DNA of 64,000 nt. Source: Cordilura impudica. Lineage: Eukaryota > Arthropoda > Insecta > Diptera > Scathophagidae. Shown in pieces: positions 1-11,222 of this stretch. The position numbers were made by a program, and so were the translations under genes. The notes below the pieces were generated by a model that was not told the origin of the DNA, made no database searches, and saw only the letters and a list, made by a program, of their open reading frames with translations. Positions within the stretch are counted from its first letter, which is position 1; the number at the start of each line of letters is the position of its first letter. The DNA is taken from the NCBI GenBank assembly GCA_963682025.1, contig OY821519.1, forward strand, positions 167,274,479-167,338,478. The letters run 5' to 3'.

Positions 1-349
1 GGGGGAGTTATAAAACGCATGAGGAGCGAGTCTAGGAAATTAAGACAGAAAATCGAACAACTGGCAGTAGGAACTCCTGGGTATTCTAAGGTACAGGAAG
101 AGCACCTAATATTGAATTTAGAACTTAAAAGGACTAGGGAAATAAGGAAAGTTTCCAGCAATGCCTAGTCGGACAAGACAACATATACAGGCCAAATTGG
201 ATAGAGCATACCCAGAATTTAAACCATTGACCAAGGAGGAACATGATAACAATTCAAGAATATTAGATATAGTAGATAAGGAAATATTAAGGTTAGCCCA
301 GGAAGGATATTTTACCAACGTGGTGGAAGATTTCAGACCACCGGAATAG
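1..349 (+). pseudogene. Leader-region small ORFs of the 412-like element
   Basis: Two short overlapping reading frames occupy this stretch. The first is open from base 1 to 168 and is rich in Arg, Lys and Glu. The second runs 161-349 (62 aa, starting MPSRTRQ) and is also charged. I do not recognise a domain in either. They lie upstream of gag in the same orientation, where 412/mdg1-type elements carry small ORFs, so they are best read as element sequence rather than host genes. Bases 350-492 hold no frame I can support. Confidence 0.35.
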
Positions 350-1336
350 AGACCCGAAACATATAGACCCAAGGGAGCAAGGGAGTCTATAGGAGGCAAT
401 TAAAATTATTCTTGCATAAATTGTTAATGGGGACTAATTAAATATATATATAGGACCTAGAATTATGGATAAAATATCATTAATAGGGGATTATGAATGA
501 CAAATGGGAACTAATTATAGGCAACATACAATTTTTTCATGAGGATTTCAAGAAGTCGTACAAATGTATTAATAAGAATACCAACATAAAGGATGAAACT
601 ATAAGGAAACCCTTGAAAGCATTAATAGAAAATTATAATAAAATATCAAGGCTAGTTTCGAAATATAAACTAGATTATACGAGGGAGCATTTATAAATAG
701 TAGTTGGCATATATTGGGAAGTTAGAGATAGACTAGTAAAAATATGCGAGAAATATGGCATAAGGGAAAATAAACCACACGATTATACAGAACAAATTAG
801 ATTAAACGAGGATAAAATAATCTTAGTAAGTGCCAAACTAGGTCCCGAAACAATGGAGGAGGAAGATTCAAACGATAAGGGCGACACAGAAACGGAAGGA
901 GAACTAGTAAAGGATTTTATAGAAGAAGTAATCAATAAAATAGTGACAAAAGAAGAACTAAATATGGCTCAAACAGTGGAACAATTCGTGCATACAGCAT
1001 CCAAATTCATTTCAGACTACGATGGAAGCGTGGGAAACTTACAAAGTTTCATCGATGGTCTGATAATGATCGACCAATTAAAAGGAGCTCACGAAATGAT
1101 AGCAATTTCACTGATCAAGACAAACCTAAAGGGAACTGCCCGACAATTGATCACAAATGAAACAACTATAGTACAAATTAAAGAAAAATTACAAAGATCA
1201 ATAAAAGGCGAACCTGTTGGTGGACTAATTGAAAAACTAATGAACATACAGCAAAAAAGTAAAACGGTCAACGCATATACTAGTGAAGTTGAAGATTTGG
1301 CGAAAAAAATTCATAATGCTTACATTTCAGATGGAG

Positions 1337-1346
1337 TACCACCAGC
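1337..1346 (+). repeat. Target-site duplication of the RTE insert (left copy)
   Basis: TACCACCAGC here is repeated exactly at 2986-2995. Removing the insert and one copy restores an uninterrupted gag codon series, so this is a genuine TSD. Confidence 0.9.
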
Positions 1347-2957
1347 TTGATCTTTGGACCGACCACTACTCCTCAATCCTTACTCCGGGACCTAATGGAG
1401 ATGAGACCATATGCAATTGCGATAACCATAATTATACTGCAAACATTCCCTTCACAACTCCATCTATTTCTGAGCTGATTTCAGCTATAAAGTTGCTTAA
1501 AAATAATAAAAGCCCTGGGCCCGACAACATCTCCCCAGAACTTCTCAAAACAGATCCCTCTTCTCGTGCACAGCTTATTTTGCCCTTAGTAGATGACATG
1601 GCATAATGAAAGAGTTCCTGATGAACTTAAGGAAGGCATGATCATCAACATTCCGAAAAACGGTAATCTAACTTGCCGTAATAACTGGCGGGGCATAACG
1701 TTGCTGAGTATGGTCAACAAAATAATAACCCACATAATTACGTCAAGAATCTCAGACGTACTGACACCTCAACTCAGATGTCAACAAGCTGGCTTTCGTC
1801 CAAACAAATCGTGTGTTGACCATGTAAACACTCTCAGAATTATAGTGGAACAGTCGGTCGAATGGCGTTCCCCACTATATCTGGTATTTATTGATTTTGA
1901 GAAAGCTTTCGATACTCTAAACCACAACGTTATTTGGAAAGCCTTACAGTGCAAGGGTGTCCCTCCCAAATTAATTGACCTTATAAAGAGCCTATACGCT
2001 GATGCCAGTTGCCGCATTGTGCATGAAGGCAAGTTAAGCAGGAGGGTTAAAGTTGGAACGGGAGTTCGCCAAGGTTGCGTAATGTCTCCACTCTTATTCA
2101 ACATCGTATTGGATATTGTCATGAAACAATGTATGGTAGACAATAGAGGTATCTCTTGAGGACTTAATGGAAGATTAGAGGACTTAGAATATGCTGATGA
2201 CATTTGCCTTCTCTCTCATCGATTCTCTGATATGCAATCAAAGTTACAACTTCTGTCAGACATGGCCTCAAATGCAGGCCTTAAAATAAACATTAGGAAG
2301 ACCAAGGTGATGAGAATAAACGCTGAAAACAACAGCAAATTTACAATTGGTAATGATATACTAGAGGATGTAGAATCTTTCTGTTATCTTGGCTCTATAT
2401 TAACAACAACTGGCGGCTCGGGCGCAGATATCTCTCACCGTATTAAAAAAGCATCCCAAACTTTCGGCCAACTCAATTATGTATGGAAATCATCCACACT
2501 CTCTCGTGGTGTCAAAATTAAACTATTTAACTCGAATGTTCGTTCTACTTTGTTGTACGGCTGCGAAACATGGAATGCGGCCCCCCCAGACATTCAGGCA
2601 ATGCAAGTATTTATAAACCGATGTCTGAGAAAAATACTTCGGGTGTATTGGCCGCAAAGGATAACCAATGAGAGGCTCTGGTTCGAAACGCAGCAATCTC
2701 CTATAACCATTGAAGTACGTAGACGAAAGTGGAACTGGATAGGTCATACAATAAGAAAAGCCCATCCAGACATTGCTAAAAGTGCCATAGAGTGGAATCC
2801 ACAAGGTAGTCGTAGAAGAGGACGTCCAGCCCATACATGGATGCGACAAGTCATAGCTGAAGCAACAACTCTGAACACCAGTTGGAGCGAAGTGAAAAAT
2901 ATTGCGATGGACAGATCAAAATGGAGAGATTTTGTTGGGGCCCTATGCTCCTTATAG
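1347..2957 (+). pseudogene. RTE-type reverse transcriptase, truncated and broken
   Basis: This is the RT domain of a non-LTR retrotransposon. Visible motifs are FIDFEKAFDTL (RT palm, about 1890-1922), GVRQGCVMSPLLFN, and YADD at 2190-2201, which is the catalytic metal-binding motif. The C-terminal end carries WIGHTIRK and a GSRRRGRPAHTW motif typical of RTE-like C-termini, with no RNase H. The frame begins inside the protein because of 5' truncation. It shifts by one base near 1600 and has an in-frame TGA at 2157-2159 where a Trp codon is likely. It cannot make active enzyme. Confidence 0.85.
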
Positions 2958-2985
2958 GAGTTTCGGGAACATATATATATATATA
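1347..2985 (+). mobile_element. 5'-truncated RTE-type LINE inserted in 412-like gag
   Basis: The insert carries only the reverse-transcriptase part of a single-ORF LINE and ends in a short (TA)n tail at 2971-2985. It is flanked by a perfect 10-bp duplication, TACCACCAGC, at 1337-1346 and 2986-2995, which fixes both borders. The endonuclease half is missing, the usual result of incomplete target-primed reverse transcription. The protein is clearly related to the intact LINE at 24385-27294 but diverged, so at least two RTE-like subfamilies are present. Confidence 0.88.
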
Positions 2986-3454
2986 TACCACCAGCAACAG
3001 CCAAGGAGTATACCACAAAAGCAGCTGTAAATGCGATAGTAACAAATTGTAATAATGACAATGTGAGACTAATTATGAAAGCTGGTCAGTTTACTTCTTT
3101 AAGCCAAGCCATACAAAAATTTGTTGATACATTCTCCGAAACAACGGGAAGCAAAGATACTGTGCTGTACTATAGACAGCAAAGTAAATCGTATAATGGC
3201 AATAACAATAGAAATTCCCGAAATAATAATAGTTGACACCAGAGTCGTCCAGATAACTATAGGGAATACAGAAATCCCAGAGGTAAAAATAGAAACAACT
3301 ACATAAACAATGGACATCGAGGACAACAGGAAAATACAGAACATAACTATCAATTTACGAACCACTATAGAGGTCGGGACCGTCAAGTCCGACCAATAGA
3401 GAGTACAATCAATACGGGTTCGGAAAACCAGGAATAGCCTCTGAGGGAAAAAGA

Positions 3455-3458
<4 letters not shown>

Positions 3459-3506
<48 letters not shown>
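3459..3506 (+). repeat. (TA)n microsatellite at the gag-pol junction of the 412-like element
   Basis: An uninterrupted TA run of about 48 bases lies between the gag tail and the protease coding region. The two flanks are element sequence, so the run is inside the retrotransposon. It produces artefactual Tyr-Ile repeat frames on both strands that should not be annotated as genes. Confidence 0.95.
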
Positions 3507-3509
<3 letters not shown>

Positions 3510-3535
3510 TAAACTTAAGCCTTTTACAATTATCA

Positions 3536-4017
3536 TACAAAACAAATTCTTGTTTTACTTGTGGATACAGGAGCAGACATATGTCTGATAAAAAAAGAAA
3601 ATCTTGGGGAAAATAATTTTATCAACAAACGGAATCATTAATTCAATAGGTACAACTGATCTGGAAATTTGCAGGAAGGATTTCATAGTACCTCATGAAT
3701 TTCATGTGGTACACAATGACTTCTCAATACCATGTAGCGGAATCATAGGGATGGATTATTTGAAAACTTTTAATTGTAGCATTGATTTCAGGGAGAACAA
3801 AGAGTGTCTTATTATGAGACCTAAAAATTTTCGGAACCTAACAATTCCGATACACCACACATACGATAATGATTACGTCGTTATACCAGCAAGGGCTCAG
3901 GTAATACGCAAAATACCATTTAATACACAGCATGAGGAACTACTGGTGTTGAACCAAGAAATAAGACCAGGCGTATACATTGTAAATATATTGGCTCAAG
4001 GCAATAACGCATGTTAA
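3536..4017 (+). pseudogene. Aspartic protease and start of pol of the 412-like element
   Basis: The retropepsin active-site motif VDTGAD is encoded near 3560-3580, followed by a change of frame near 3600. From 3604 a frame of 137 aa continues to the BEL insertion and contains GIIGMDYL, the typical C-terminal loop of retroviral-type proteases, and then a linker toward RT. The enzyme would process Gag-Pol inside particles. The frame break and the BEL insertion at 4012 inactivate it. The coding sense resumes at 10146. Confidence 0.75.
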
Positions 4018-4438
4018 CGCTACTCCGAAAATCCTAATAATTTTATTTTCTTTCGATCTAGCAACACTATATTTTTTCAATTCCGAAAAAATAAATATGT
4101 TTACTGTCATCATTAATTTTTAACGAAAGTATTAATTGTCAAGATGCGTCTTAAATTTTTCGCCATTTTAAAATAATATATTCATTGGATTAGACGTGGC
4201 GTGACATCTTTAGATTAACCAAATCCGTTAACTTTTCCAGTGGTTTCCATACTAAAAAGTATTATATAATTGAAACATATATCTAAATCTTTACTTATAT
4301 ATAAATATATTTGTTTTTTATTTATAAGGAATTTTAATATAAATACATTTGCATGAAGAAATCAAGCCTTTATTCATCTGGTGTATTTCATTCAAAATCA
4401 TCTGGAAATTGCTGGCCCGGCCAGTTGCCTTCTCAACA
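4012..4438 (+). repeat. 5' LTR of the BEL/Pao element
   Basis: The 427-bp terminal repeat has TG...CA ends and matches 9714-10140 with five substitutions. It is AT-rich with several TATATAA-like stretches in its second half, a plausible promoter region. Confidence 0.93.
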
Positions 4439-4524
4439 TTTTAAAATTCTTTTTAATGAATTACTTCATCTCCACCAGAGTCACCTTAAGCGCCAAAACA
4501 GAACTAATCTCGCAGTAAGTACAA

Positions 4525-6190
4525 ATGGATATAGAAATTGTAAAGGGTCAACAACAAAATGATAACAATAGCTCGCTATGTGCCAGTCCCCCTACAGAAA
4601 ATACCGCGACTTGTAGCAAATGCAACAAATATAAAATTTCAAGTTGCGTTAATGTATCAAACAACATAACCTATCAGTGCCCACAATGTTCGAAAAGTAG
4701 GCCAGTCTCCCCTGCACATAGTGTCATAAGTCACCGTTCTGCTCGATCTCAGCGGTCTCAATCACGTAGCATTAATTTACAACTTCAACGACTTGAAGAA
4801 GTACGAGCATTAAACCTAGAACAAGCTCAGTTGCAACGTGAATATTTAAATAAAAAATATCAGCTTCTAGAAGAAGCTGATGATCTTTCGTCTAATAAGT
4901 CTCAATCCGTTCGAAATTGGGTAAATGAAATACCACAAGAACAAACATTAGAAGATAATGTTGATAGCTCTCCAACAACAAACACTAATGTTTTAAATGG
5001 CCCGACACATCACCAATCACCACACGTGCATAATGAATCTTCATATATAAATATGTCCACTAGATCAACACAGCAAAATATTAACAATTCATACAACGCC
5101 TGCATCAATTCAAATGACATGCCACAAAGATCAATATTGTGCAATAATAATGTGGTCCCCAATGTTTCATGCTCATCTAACACAACCGTCGCACCGATTT
5201 GTGCATCGGCAATCCCCACCAATAGTGGTTATCAAAGACGAGTTCAATCTCTAAACACACAGACCACTTTGCACCAACCAGCTGTGACTTTTTCTACCCT
5301 ACCTGCATCTGATTATTTTTACAATTCAATACCGCCTCCAAGTTTTAACGCAAATACAATACGTCCCTATAGTTCGACAATAGAGCCAACCTTTATTAAT
5401 AATGCACCTATATCATCTACAATGCGTGTAAATGCAAATAATTCAGCATTTCCAACACAACAATTCAATAACATTCAGCTGCAACAAAGTAGCCTTAACG
5501 CACGTCAATCTGTGCCAAAAGAATTGCCTTTCTTCTCTGGTAACCCCGAAGATTGGCTCTTATTTATTTCAACCTTCGAATGGTCTTCTTCTACCTGTTG
5601 CTTTACGGATGCCGAAAACCTCATACGCCTTCAAAATCATTAAAAGGCGACGCTCTCCACAGCGTCCAACATATGCTCGTACATCCCTCCAATGTACCTA
5701 CCGTCATCAACGTCCTCCGCATGCTGTACGGACAACCTGAAAAGGTATTAAATTCAATTAAAAATAGAATAAGTTCCTCCCCAAAGGTTGACGAAAATAA
5801 TTTACAGACACTTACTTCATTTGCAATAAATGTTCGCAGTTTAATTGCCACTATTAATGCTGGCAACTTACCAGATGAAATAAATAATTCTTTTTTACTT
5901 CAACAATTAATACAAAAACTCCCAACAACATACCAAATGCAATGGGCAACGCTTAAAATGCAGCTTATTAATCAAAACAAAAAAGCAAATTTATCGGCTT
6001 TTGACAATTGGCTATTTAACATTGGATTAACAGCCAGCACAATAACAATAGAATCCACAATCAATAAACAAATCAACAGTAACAGCATCAAACGCAGCAC
6101 AGCAACAAATCAACAACAAACAGTAGAGCTTACGTTTATTCTCACAGTGATATGCGTAAGTGTGTTGTATGTAAAAACAGTAGCTGCAAA
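4525..6190 (+). pseudogene. gag of the BEL/Pao element
   Basis: The frame opens at an ATG at 4525, 87 bases after the LTR. The N-terminus has paired Cys-x2-Cys motifs (CSKC around residue 30, CPQC around residue 52) like a small zinc ribbon. A Glu/Gln/Leu-rich probable coiled coil (about residues 88-125) and a long Asn/Ser/Thr-rich linker follow. LPFFSGNPEDWLLF marks the start of the BEL capsid domain. The frame shifts near 5630 and again near 6125, just before the zinc knuckles. The product would form the particle shell. This copy cannot make the full protein. Confidence 0.78.
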
Positions 6191-7432
6191 GCTGTAAGTG
6201 ACTGTCTAACATGTCGATCAATGGATCGTAATGAGAAATGGAAAGTGATAGGAATGAACAAACTCTGTAAATACTGTTTGTGTTTACATAGTGGTGAGTG
6301 CAAGAGAAAGAGGAGATGCGGCAAAGAGGGCTGCGAATATTATCACCATCCTTCATTACATCGGTATTCTTTATCATTTAACAATAAAACCAATGAACCG
6401 TCCAATATTCAAAACATGCATGATGCTAAGGAACAAGACGAAATGGTACAAAATTCACATAGTGCTAAAGAAAACAATATTTTGTTTAAAATCATGCCGA
6501 TAAAAATACACGGGAATAATAAAGTGATTGAAACATTCGCATTTATTGACGAAGGATCGTCCATAAGCCTTATGGACGAAGAAATAGCTAATGAATTGGA
6601 TGTATGTGGTGTACATAGCCCCTTGTGCTTAAGGTGGACGGGAGGTATGCAAAGAAGCGAGACAAATTCAAAGAAATGAATAATTGAAATTTCAGGGGAA
6701 AACAAACGTCGTGTAAGTTTGAACGTATGCACAGTGAAGTCCCTAAATTTGCCAACACAGTCATTGGACTACAAAATGATGTGCCAACGCTATCGCCACT
6801 TGCGAAATTTGCCAATTAAGGGATACGTCAATGCAGAACCAAGATTGCTGATCGGATTAAATCATTTTAACTTGGGCACTTCAAGTAAGATCCGTGAAGG
6901 GGCTCAACATGAACCTGTTGCTGTGCTAACAAAGCTCGGATGGCTTATTTATGGAACAATGGCTACATCTGCAAATACAAGTAAGCCTTTTAATTTTCAT
7001 ATTTGTGACTGTTCTATTAGAGATGAAAAATTAGATGATTTAGTTAAAGATTTTTATTCACTTGAAAGTATAGGAATTTCTGAAAAGGACCCCCTTATTT
7101 CTGAAAATGAAAAACGTGCATTAAATATGCTAAATAATTTCACAAAGTTAAAAGAAAATGGACATTATGAGGTTCCATTATTGTGGAAATTTGATCATTT
7201 TAAATTGCCAGACAGTTTTGACATGGCTTTAAAGCGGCTTAATTGCCTAGAAAGAAAATTAATACAAAACGTTGATCTTTATAAAGTATTTAGTGATACA
7301 ATTTCAAGTTACCTATCTAAAGGTTATGTGCGTAAGCTGAATGAAAACGAAATTAAGCGAGATGAGGGTAAAATATGGTACCTACCAATTTTTGCGGTGC
7401 TTAATAAAAATAAACCCGGATAATCTCGCGTC
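6152..7432 (+). pseudogene. Zinc knuckle, protease and start of RT of the BEL/Pao element
   Basis: The frame starts with Cys/His clusters (CVVCKNSSC, CKYCLCLHSGEC, then a CGKEGCEYYHH group) that form BEL-type nucleic-acid-binding knuckles. It continues to a protease core with FAFIDEGSSISLM, where an Asp-Glu-Gly-Ser motif takes the catalytic position. The linker and first part of RT follow (RLLIGLNH, GWLIYG). There is an in-frame TGA at 6677-6679 and a TAA at 7421-7423, the latter directly before RVVWDAAAKS, but the frame is unchanged across both. Its role would be polyprotein processing and the start of the polymerase. Confidence 0.8.
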
Positions 7433-8620
7433 GTGTGGGATGCGGCCGCAAAATCTATGGGCTTATCTTTAAATTCATTTTTATTAAAAGGCCCTGATCT
7501 GCTAGCCTCCCTTCCATCAATTCTCTTTAAATTCCGCCAAAATGCAATTGCTATATGTGGTGACATCGAAGAAATGTTTCTTCAAATACAAATACGACCA
7601 GAAGATCGCGATGTTCAACGATTTTTATGGCGAAATTGTGAACAAAGCAGAACACCTGATGTCTATGTAATGGACGTAATGATATTTGGAGCTACGTGTG
7701 CACCTAGCATATCACAATACATTAAAAATATAAACGCAAATAGGTTTAAAAATAAATTTCCTTCAGCTGCCAAATCGATAACACAAAATCATTATGTCGA
7801 TGATTTATTAGATTCTGTTAGTACGCCGGAAGAGGCTGTTAATTTAATTTCAGACGTATCAAACATACATCGTCATGCGGGTTTTAATATAAGAAACTGG
7901 ATATCTAACAGCGAATTAGTAAGGCAAGCCTTTGCTGCTACAACTCCTTGCGGTGTTAAATGCATAAATTTTAAAGATGAGACACAAATTGAAAAGGTTT
8001 TGGGAGTTTTCTGGGAATATCACGAGGATGTTATCACTTTCAAAATCGCGAATTGGCTTCTAGAAAGCGATTTATTCACATTTTAGAAAACACCCACAAA
8101 ACGTGAAATGTTAAGACTAGTTATGTCAATATACGATCCTCTCGGTTTGATTGCGCATATAACTATCTACGTCAAAGTTTTGATGCAAGATGTGTGGCGG
8201 TACAAAATTGATTAGGATGAACCAATTCCCCATGAGTTGGTGAGCAAATGGGAGCAGTGGGTAAAATGTTTACCAGATATCCAATGTATTAAAATACAAC
8301 GATGTTATTTACAATCGCTTAAAAATTACGAAGGCGTTGATATCCAATTGCATACATTTGTTGATGCTAGCAAGAACGGGTATGCGGCCATATAATACTT
8401 CAGATTAAAGGAAGGTAACACTATTATTTGCTCACTAGTGAGTGCCAAGACTAGATTGGCACCAATAAAAATTACGTCTATACCTAGACTAGAACTTATG
8501 GCAGCGTATGTCATTAGATTTGTTAATAATTGTCGTAAAATTGTAAAAGAAAAGTGGGAGATTACTCATGAAGAGTTAAGTATGTCTGTATTATCACGAA
8601 AAGTTTTATCACATGAATCA
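7424..8620 (+). pseudogene. Reverse transcriptase and RNase H of the BEL/Pao element
   Basis: The RT palm is recognisable from VVWDAAAKS through GDIEEMFLQI to the catalytic YVDD at 7793-7804. The frame then breaks near 8055. In changed frames the thumb (SIYDPLGL), the RNase H core with FVDASKNGYAA near 8360, and PRLELMAAY can still be read, with stops at about 8214 and 8392. Near 8550-8613 the RNase H end runs directly into integrase sequence, so a deletion is likely. It is a dead replication enzyme domain. Confidence 0.8.
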
Positions 8621-9568
8621 TGAAACAGCTGTCAATGAATTAAGACAAAAATATTGTATATCGAGACTTCGTGCTACATATAAGTCAATTATTCGTTGTT
8701 GTCAGTTGTGTAAAATTATGAAGGCCACTCCTCAGATTCCACAAATGGCTCGTGTTGCATCTTATGCGGCTCCATTCACCTACACAGGAATAGATTTTTT
8801 CGGGCCCATATCTGTGACCGTTAACCGCCATAAAGAAAAACGTTATGGATGTTTGTTTACATGTTTGACAATCAGAGCAGTGCACATTGAGGTCACACAT
8901 GCTCTAACGACGAGCTCTTGCATCTTGGCCATCCGAAATTTTATGGGACGTAGAGAATTCCTCTTGAGTTTTACAGCGATAATGGGACCAATTTCGTAGG
9001 AGCTGAAAGGGAATTACGAGAGGCTTTAGTAGACGTTGATCAAAATGAATTAGTTAAAAACTTTACCACTTCTACAACAAAATGGATTTTCAACCCTCCA
9101 GCTTCACCCCACATGGGAGGTGTATGGGAGCGTTTAGTTCGCTCGGTTAAAACGGTTTTTTATAAAATTATACCACCCAGGCAACCAACTGATGAACTTC
9201 TTTTAAGCATGCTAATTGAAGTGGAAAATATCATTAATTCTAGACCACTTGTCTATGTTCCTATTGAAAATGAATCTGCAGAAGCCATAACACCGAACCA
9301 TTTCCTGGTGGGAAGCTCCAGTGGGTTAAAACCGTTGACTACATGCTATGATGATGGAGCTGTATTGAGACAAAATTGGTTAATTTCACAGCAATATGGA
9401 AAGGTTTTTTGGAAAAGATGGTTGGCTGAATACTTGCCGTCATTAATCTGTAGGTCCAAATGGCACGAAAAATCGAAACCTTTAAGTGAAGGGGATTTAG
9501 TTATCATTGTTGACCCTTCTTTCCTTAGAAATGTCTGGCTGCGAGGTAGAGTTCTAGAAACGAGGTAG
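8613..9568 (+). pseudogene. Integrase of the BEL/Pao element
   Basis: The N-terminal zinc-binding part has CQLCK at about 8700-8715. The catalytic core begins with TGIDFFGPI (first Asp). The frame shifts near 8975, and SDNGTNF (second Asp) is read in the next frame around 8980-9000. PHMGGVWERLVRSVK (catalytic Glu) and NSRPL follow. The C-terminal part ends in LRGRVLETR at 9568. The integrase inserts cDNA into the genome; the single frameshift disables this copy. About 145 bases and a G-rich polypurine tract separate the stop from the 3' LTR. Confidence 0.82.
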
Positions 9569-9703
9569 GCAGGTGACGGACAGGTCCGAAGTGCTAAAGT
9601 ACTTACGCAACGCGGTATAATGGAGAGACCTGTGTGCAAACTGGCAGTTTTAGAAGTAGCTCCTCAAGAGAAGTCTGACTGCGAAGAATATTCTTGTCAT
9701 ACT

Positions 9704-9713
9704 GCGGGGGGAA
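9704..9713 (+). promoter_or_regulatory. Polypurine tract of the BEL/Pao element
   Basis: GCGGGGGGAA lies immediately before the TG of the 3' LTR, the position where plus-strand cDNA synthesis is primed. Confidence 0.65.
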
Positions 9714-10140
9714 TGTTAACGCTACTCCCAAAATCCTAATAATTTTGTTTTCTTTCGATCTAGCAACACTATATTTTTTCAATTCCGAAAAAATAAATAT
9801 GTTTACTGTCATCATTAATTTTTAACGAAAGTATTAATTGTCAAGATGCGTCTTAAATTCTTCGCCATTTTAAAATAATATATTCATTGGATTAGACGTG
9901 GCGTGACATCTTTAGATTAACCAAATCCGTTAACTTTTCCAGTGGTTTCCATACTAAAAAGTATTATATAATTGAAACATATATCTAAATCTTTACTTAT
10001 ATATAAATATATTTGTTTTTTATTTATAAGGAATTTTAATATAAATACATTTGCATGAAGAAATCAAGCCTTTATTCATCTGGTGTATTTTATTCAAAAT
10101 CATCTGGAAATTGCTGGCCCGGCCAATTGCCTTCTCAACA
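9714..10140 (+). repeat. 3' LTR of the BEL/Pao element
   Basis: The repeat is 427 bp long and pairs with 4012-4438. It ends CTCAACA and is followed at once by the ACGCA target duplication and by 412-like pol sequence. Confidence 0.93.
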
Positions 10141-10145
10141 ACGCA

Positions 10146-11222
10146 TATGTCAGAATTCTTAATACTAACAAATAAACCATGACGATAAATATTAATAACA
10201 TCCAAACGGAGAATTTAAACGAGTATGATGTTATATATCCAGTTACTGACCAAAAGAGAGACAATAGGACGGATAAAATTTTGGAAAGATTATCAAAAAA
10301 TTTCCCTAAGGAATTCGAGTGTGAACTGATAACATTATGCTCAGATTATTCTGATATATTTGCTTTAGAAACAGAAACGATAACCACAATTTTTACAAAC
10401 AACATTTAAGGCTGGGTGATAACACACCAACATATATAAAAAATTATAGAATCCCACATTCACAAAAATTAGAAGTAGAAAAACAAGTAGGAAAGTTAAT
10501 AGACGATGATATTGTAGAACCATCAACATCAGAGTACAACAGCCCATTGCTAATTGTACCAAAAAAGGCACTCCCAAATTCAACGGAGAAAAGGTGGAGA
10601 TAAGTCGTAGATTACCGCCAGGTAAATAAAAGATTATTAGCTGATAAATTCCCACTCCCAAGAATAGAGGACATTCTTGACCAATTGGGTAGAGCAAAGT
10701 ACTTTTCGTGCCTCGACTTAATGTCAGGCTTCCATCAAATTGAGTTACATGAAGATTCAAGAGACATTACATAATTTTCAACTGAAAATGGCTCTTATCG
10801 CTTCAAACGACTTCCATACGGGCTAAAGATAGCTCCAAATTCGTTTCAGCGTATGATGACTCTAGCATTCACTGGTTTGAGACCATCATCTATATATAGA
10901 TGATTTAGTTGTGTTAGGCTGCTCTGCAAAACATATGTTGAACAACTTAACAGACGTTCTCAATCTTTGCCGAAAACACAATCTAAAGTTGCATCCTGAA
11001 AAATGTACGTTTTTCAGGCACGAGGTTACTTACCTAGGGCATAAGTGCACCAATGAGGGCATTCTACCGGATGGAAAGTACTCAGCAATTAAACATTGCC
11101 CAATACCATCGAATGCGGATGAAGCTAGAAGATTCATTGCTTTCTGTAACTATTACAGAAGTCTTATTAGCAATTTCGCTGATTACTCCCGTCATATAAC
11201 AGGACTTACGAAAAAGGTGTAG
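10146..11222 (+). pseudogene. Reverse transcriptase of the 412-like element
   Basis: Coding sense resumes after the BEL insertion. A frame at 10179-10409 covers the region before RT. After a frameshift, the RT fingers and palm are read from about 10410 (YNSPLLIVPKK, VDYRQVNK, CLDLMSGFHQI). Stops interrupt near 10602 and 10771. YIDD is encoded at 10893-10904, continuous with the 10911-11222 frame that carries the thumb (TYLGHKCTNEGI and RRFIAFCNYYR). The enzyme would copy element RNA to cDNA in particles. Stops and frameshifts make it non-functional. Confidence 0.82.

Larger units (their letters stand above)
493..3436 (+). pseudogene. gag of the 412-like element, interrupted by a LINE
   Basis: A gag-like frame starts at 493 and stays in frame to 1346, apart from one TAA at 694-696. 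It is cut at 1346 by a LINE insertion and resumes in the same frame at 2996, ending at a TGA at 3234-3236. Past that stop the sequence still encodes an Arg/Asn/Gly-rich nucleic-acid-binding-like tail to about 3436. The main block (853-1346) is acidic at its start and then helical, like the capsid region of gypsy-type Gags. No CCHC knuckle is visible. The structural protein would assemble cytoplasmic virus-like particles, but this copy is dead because of the insertion and the stops. Confidence 0.7.
4012..10140 (+). mobile_element. Complete but defective BEL/Pao LTR retrotransposon
   Basis: The 6.1-kb element has two 427-bp LTRs beginning TGTTAAC and ending CTCAACA, flanked by the 5-bp duplication ACGCA (4007-4011 and 10141-10145). 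It sits in the 412-like pol. The gene order gag, protease, RT, RNase H, integrase and the DEGSS-type protease and GGVWERLVRSVK integrase signatures identify BEL/Pao. I count five mismatches between the two LTRs (about 1.2%), so insertion looks recent. The coding region nevertheless carries many stops, frameshifts and at least one deletion. No convincing tRNA primer site is evident just after the 5' LTR. Confidence 0.92.

Noticed and set aside
2744..3061. Minus-strand 105-aa frame with hydrophobic segments
   Set aside because: It spans the LINE/gag junction in antisense and has no independent support.
3099..3545. Minus-strand 148-aa frame with Tyr-Ile repeats
   Set aside because: It is produced by the (TA)n microsatellite and lies antisense to 412-like gag and protease coding sequence.
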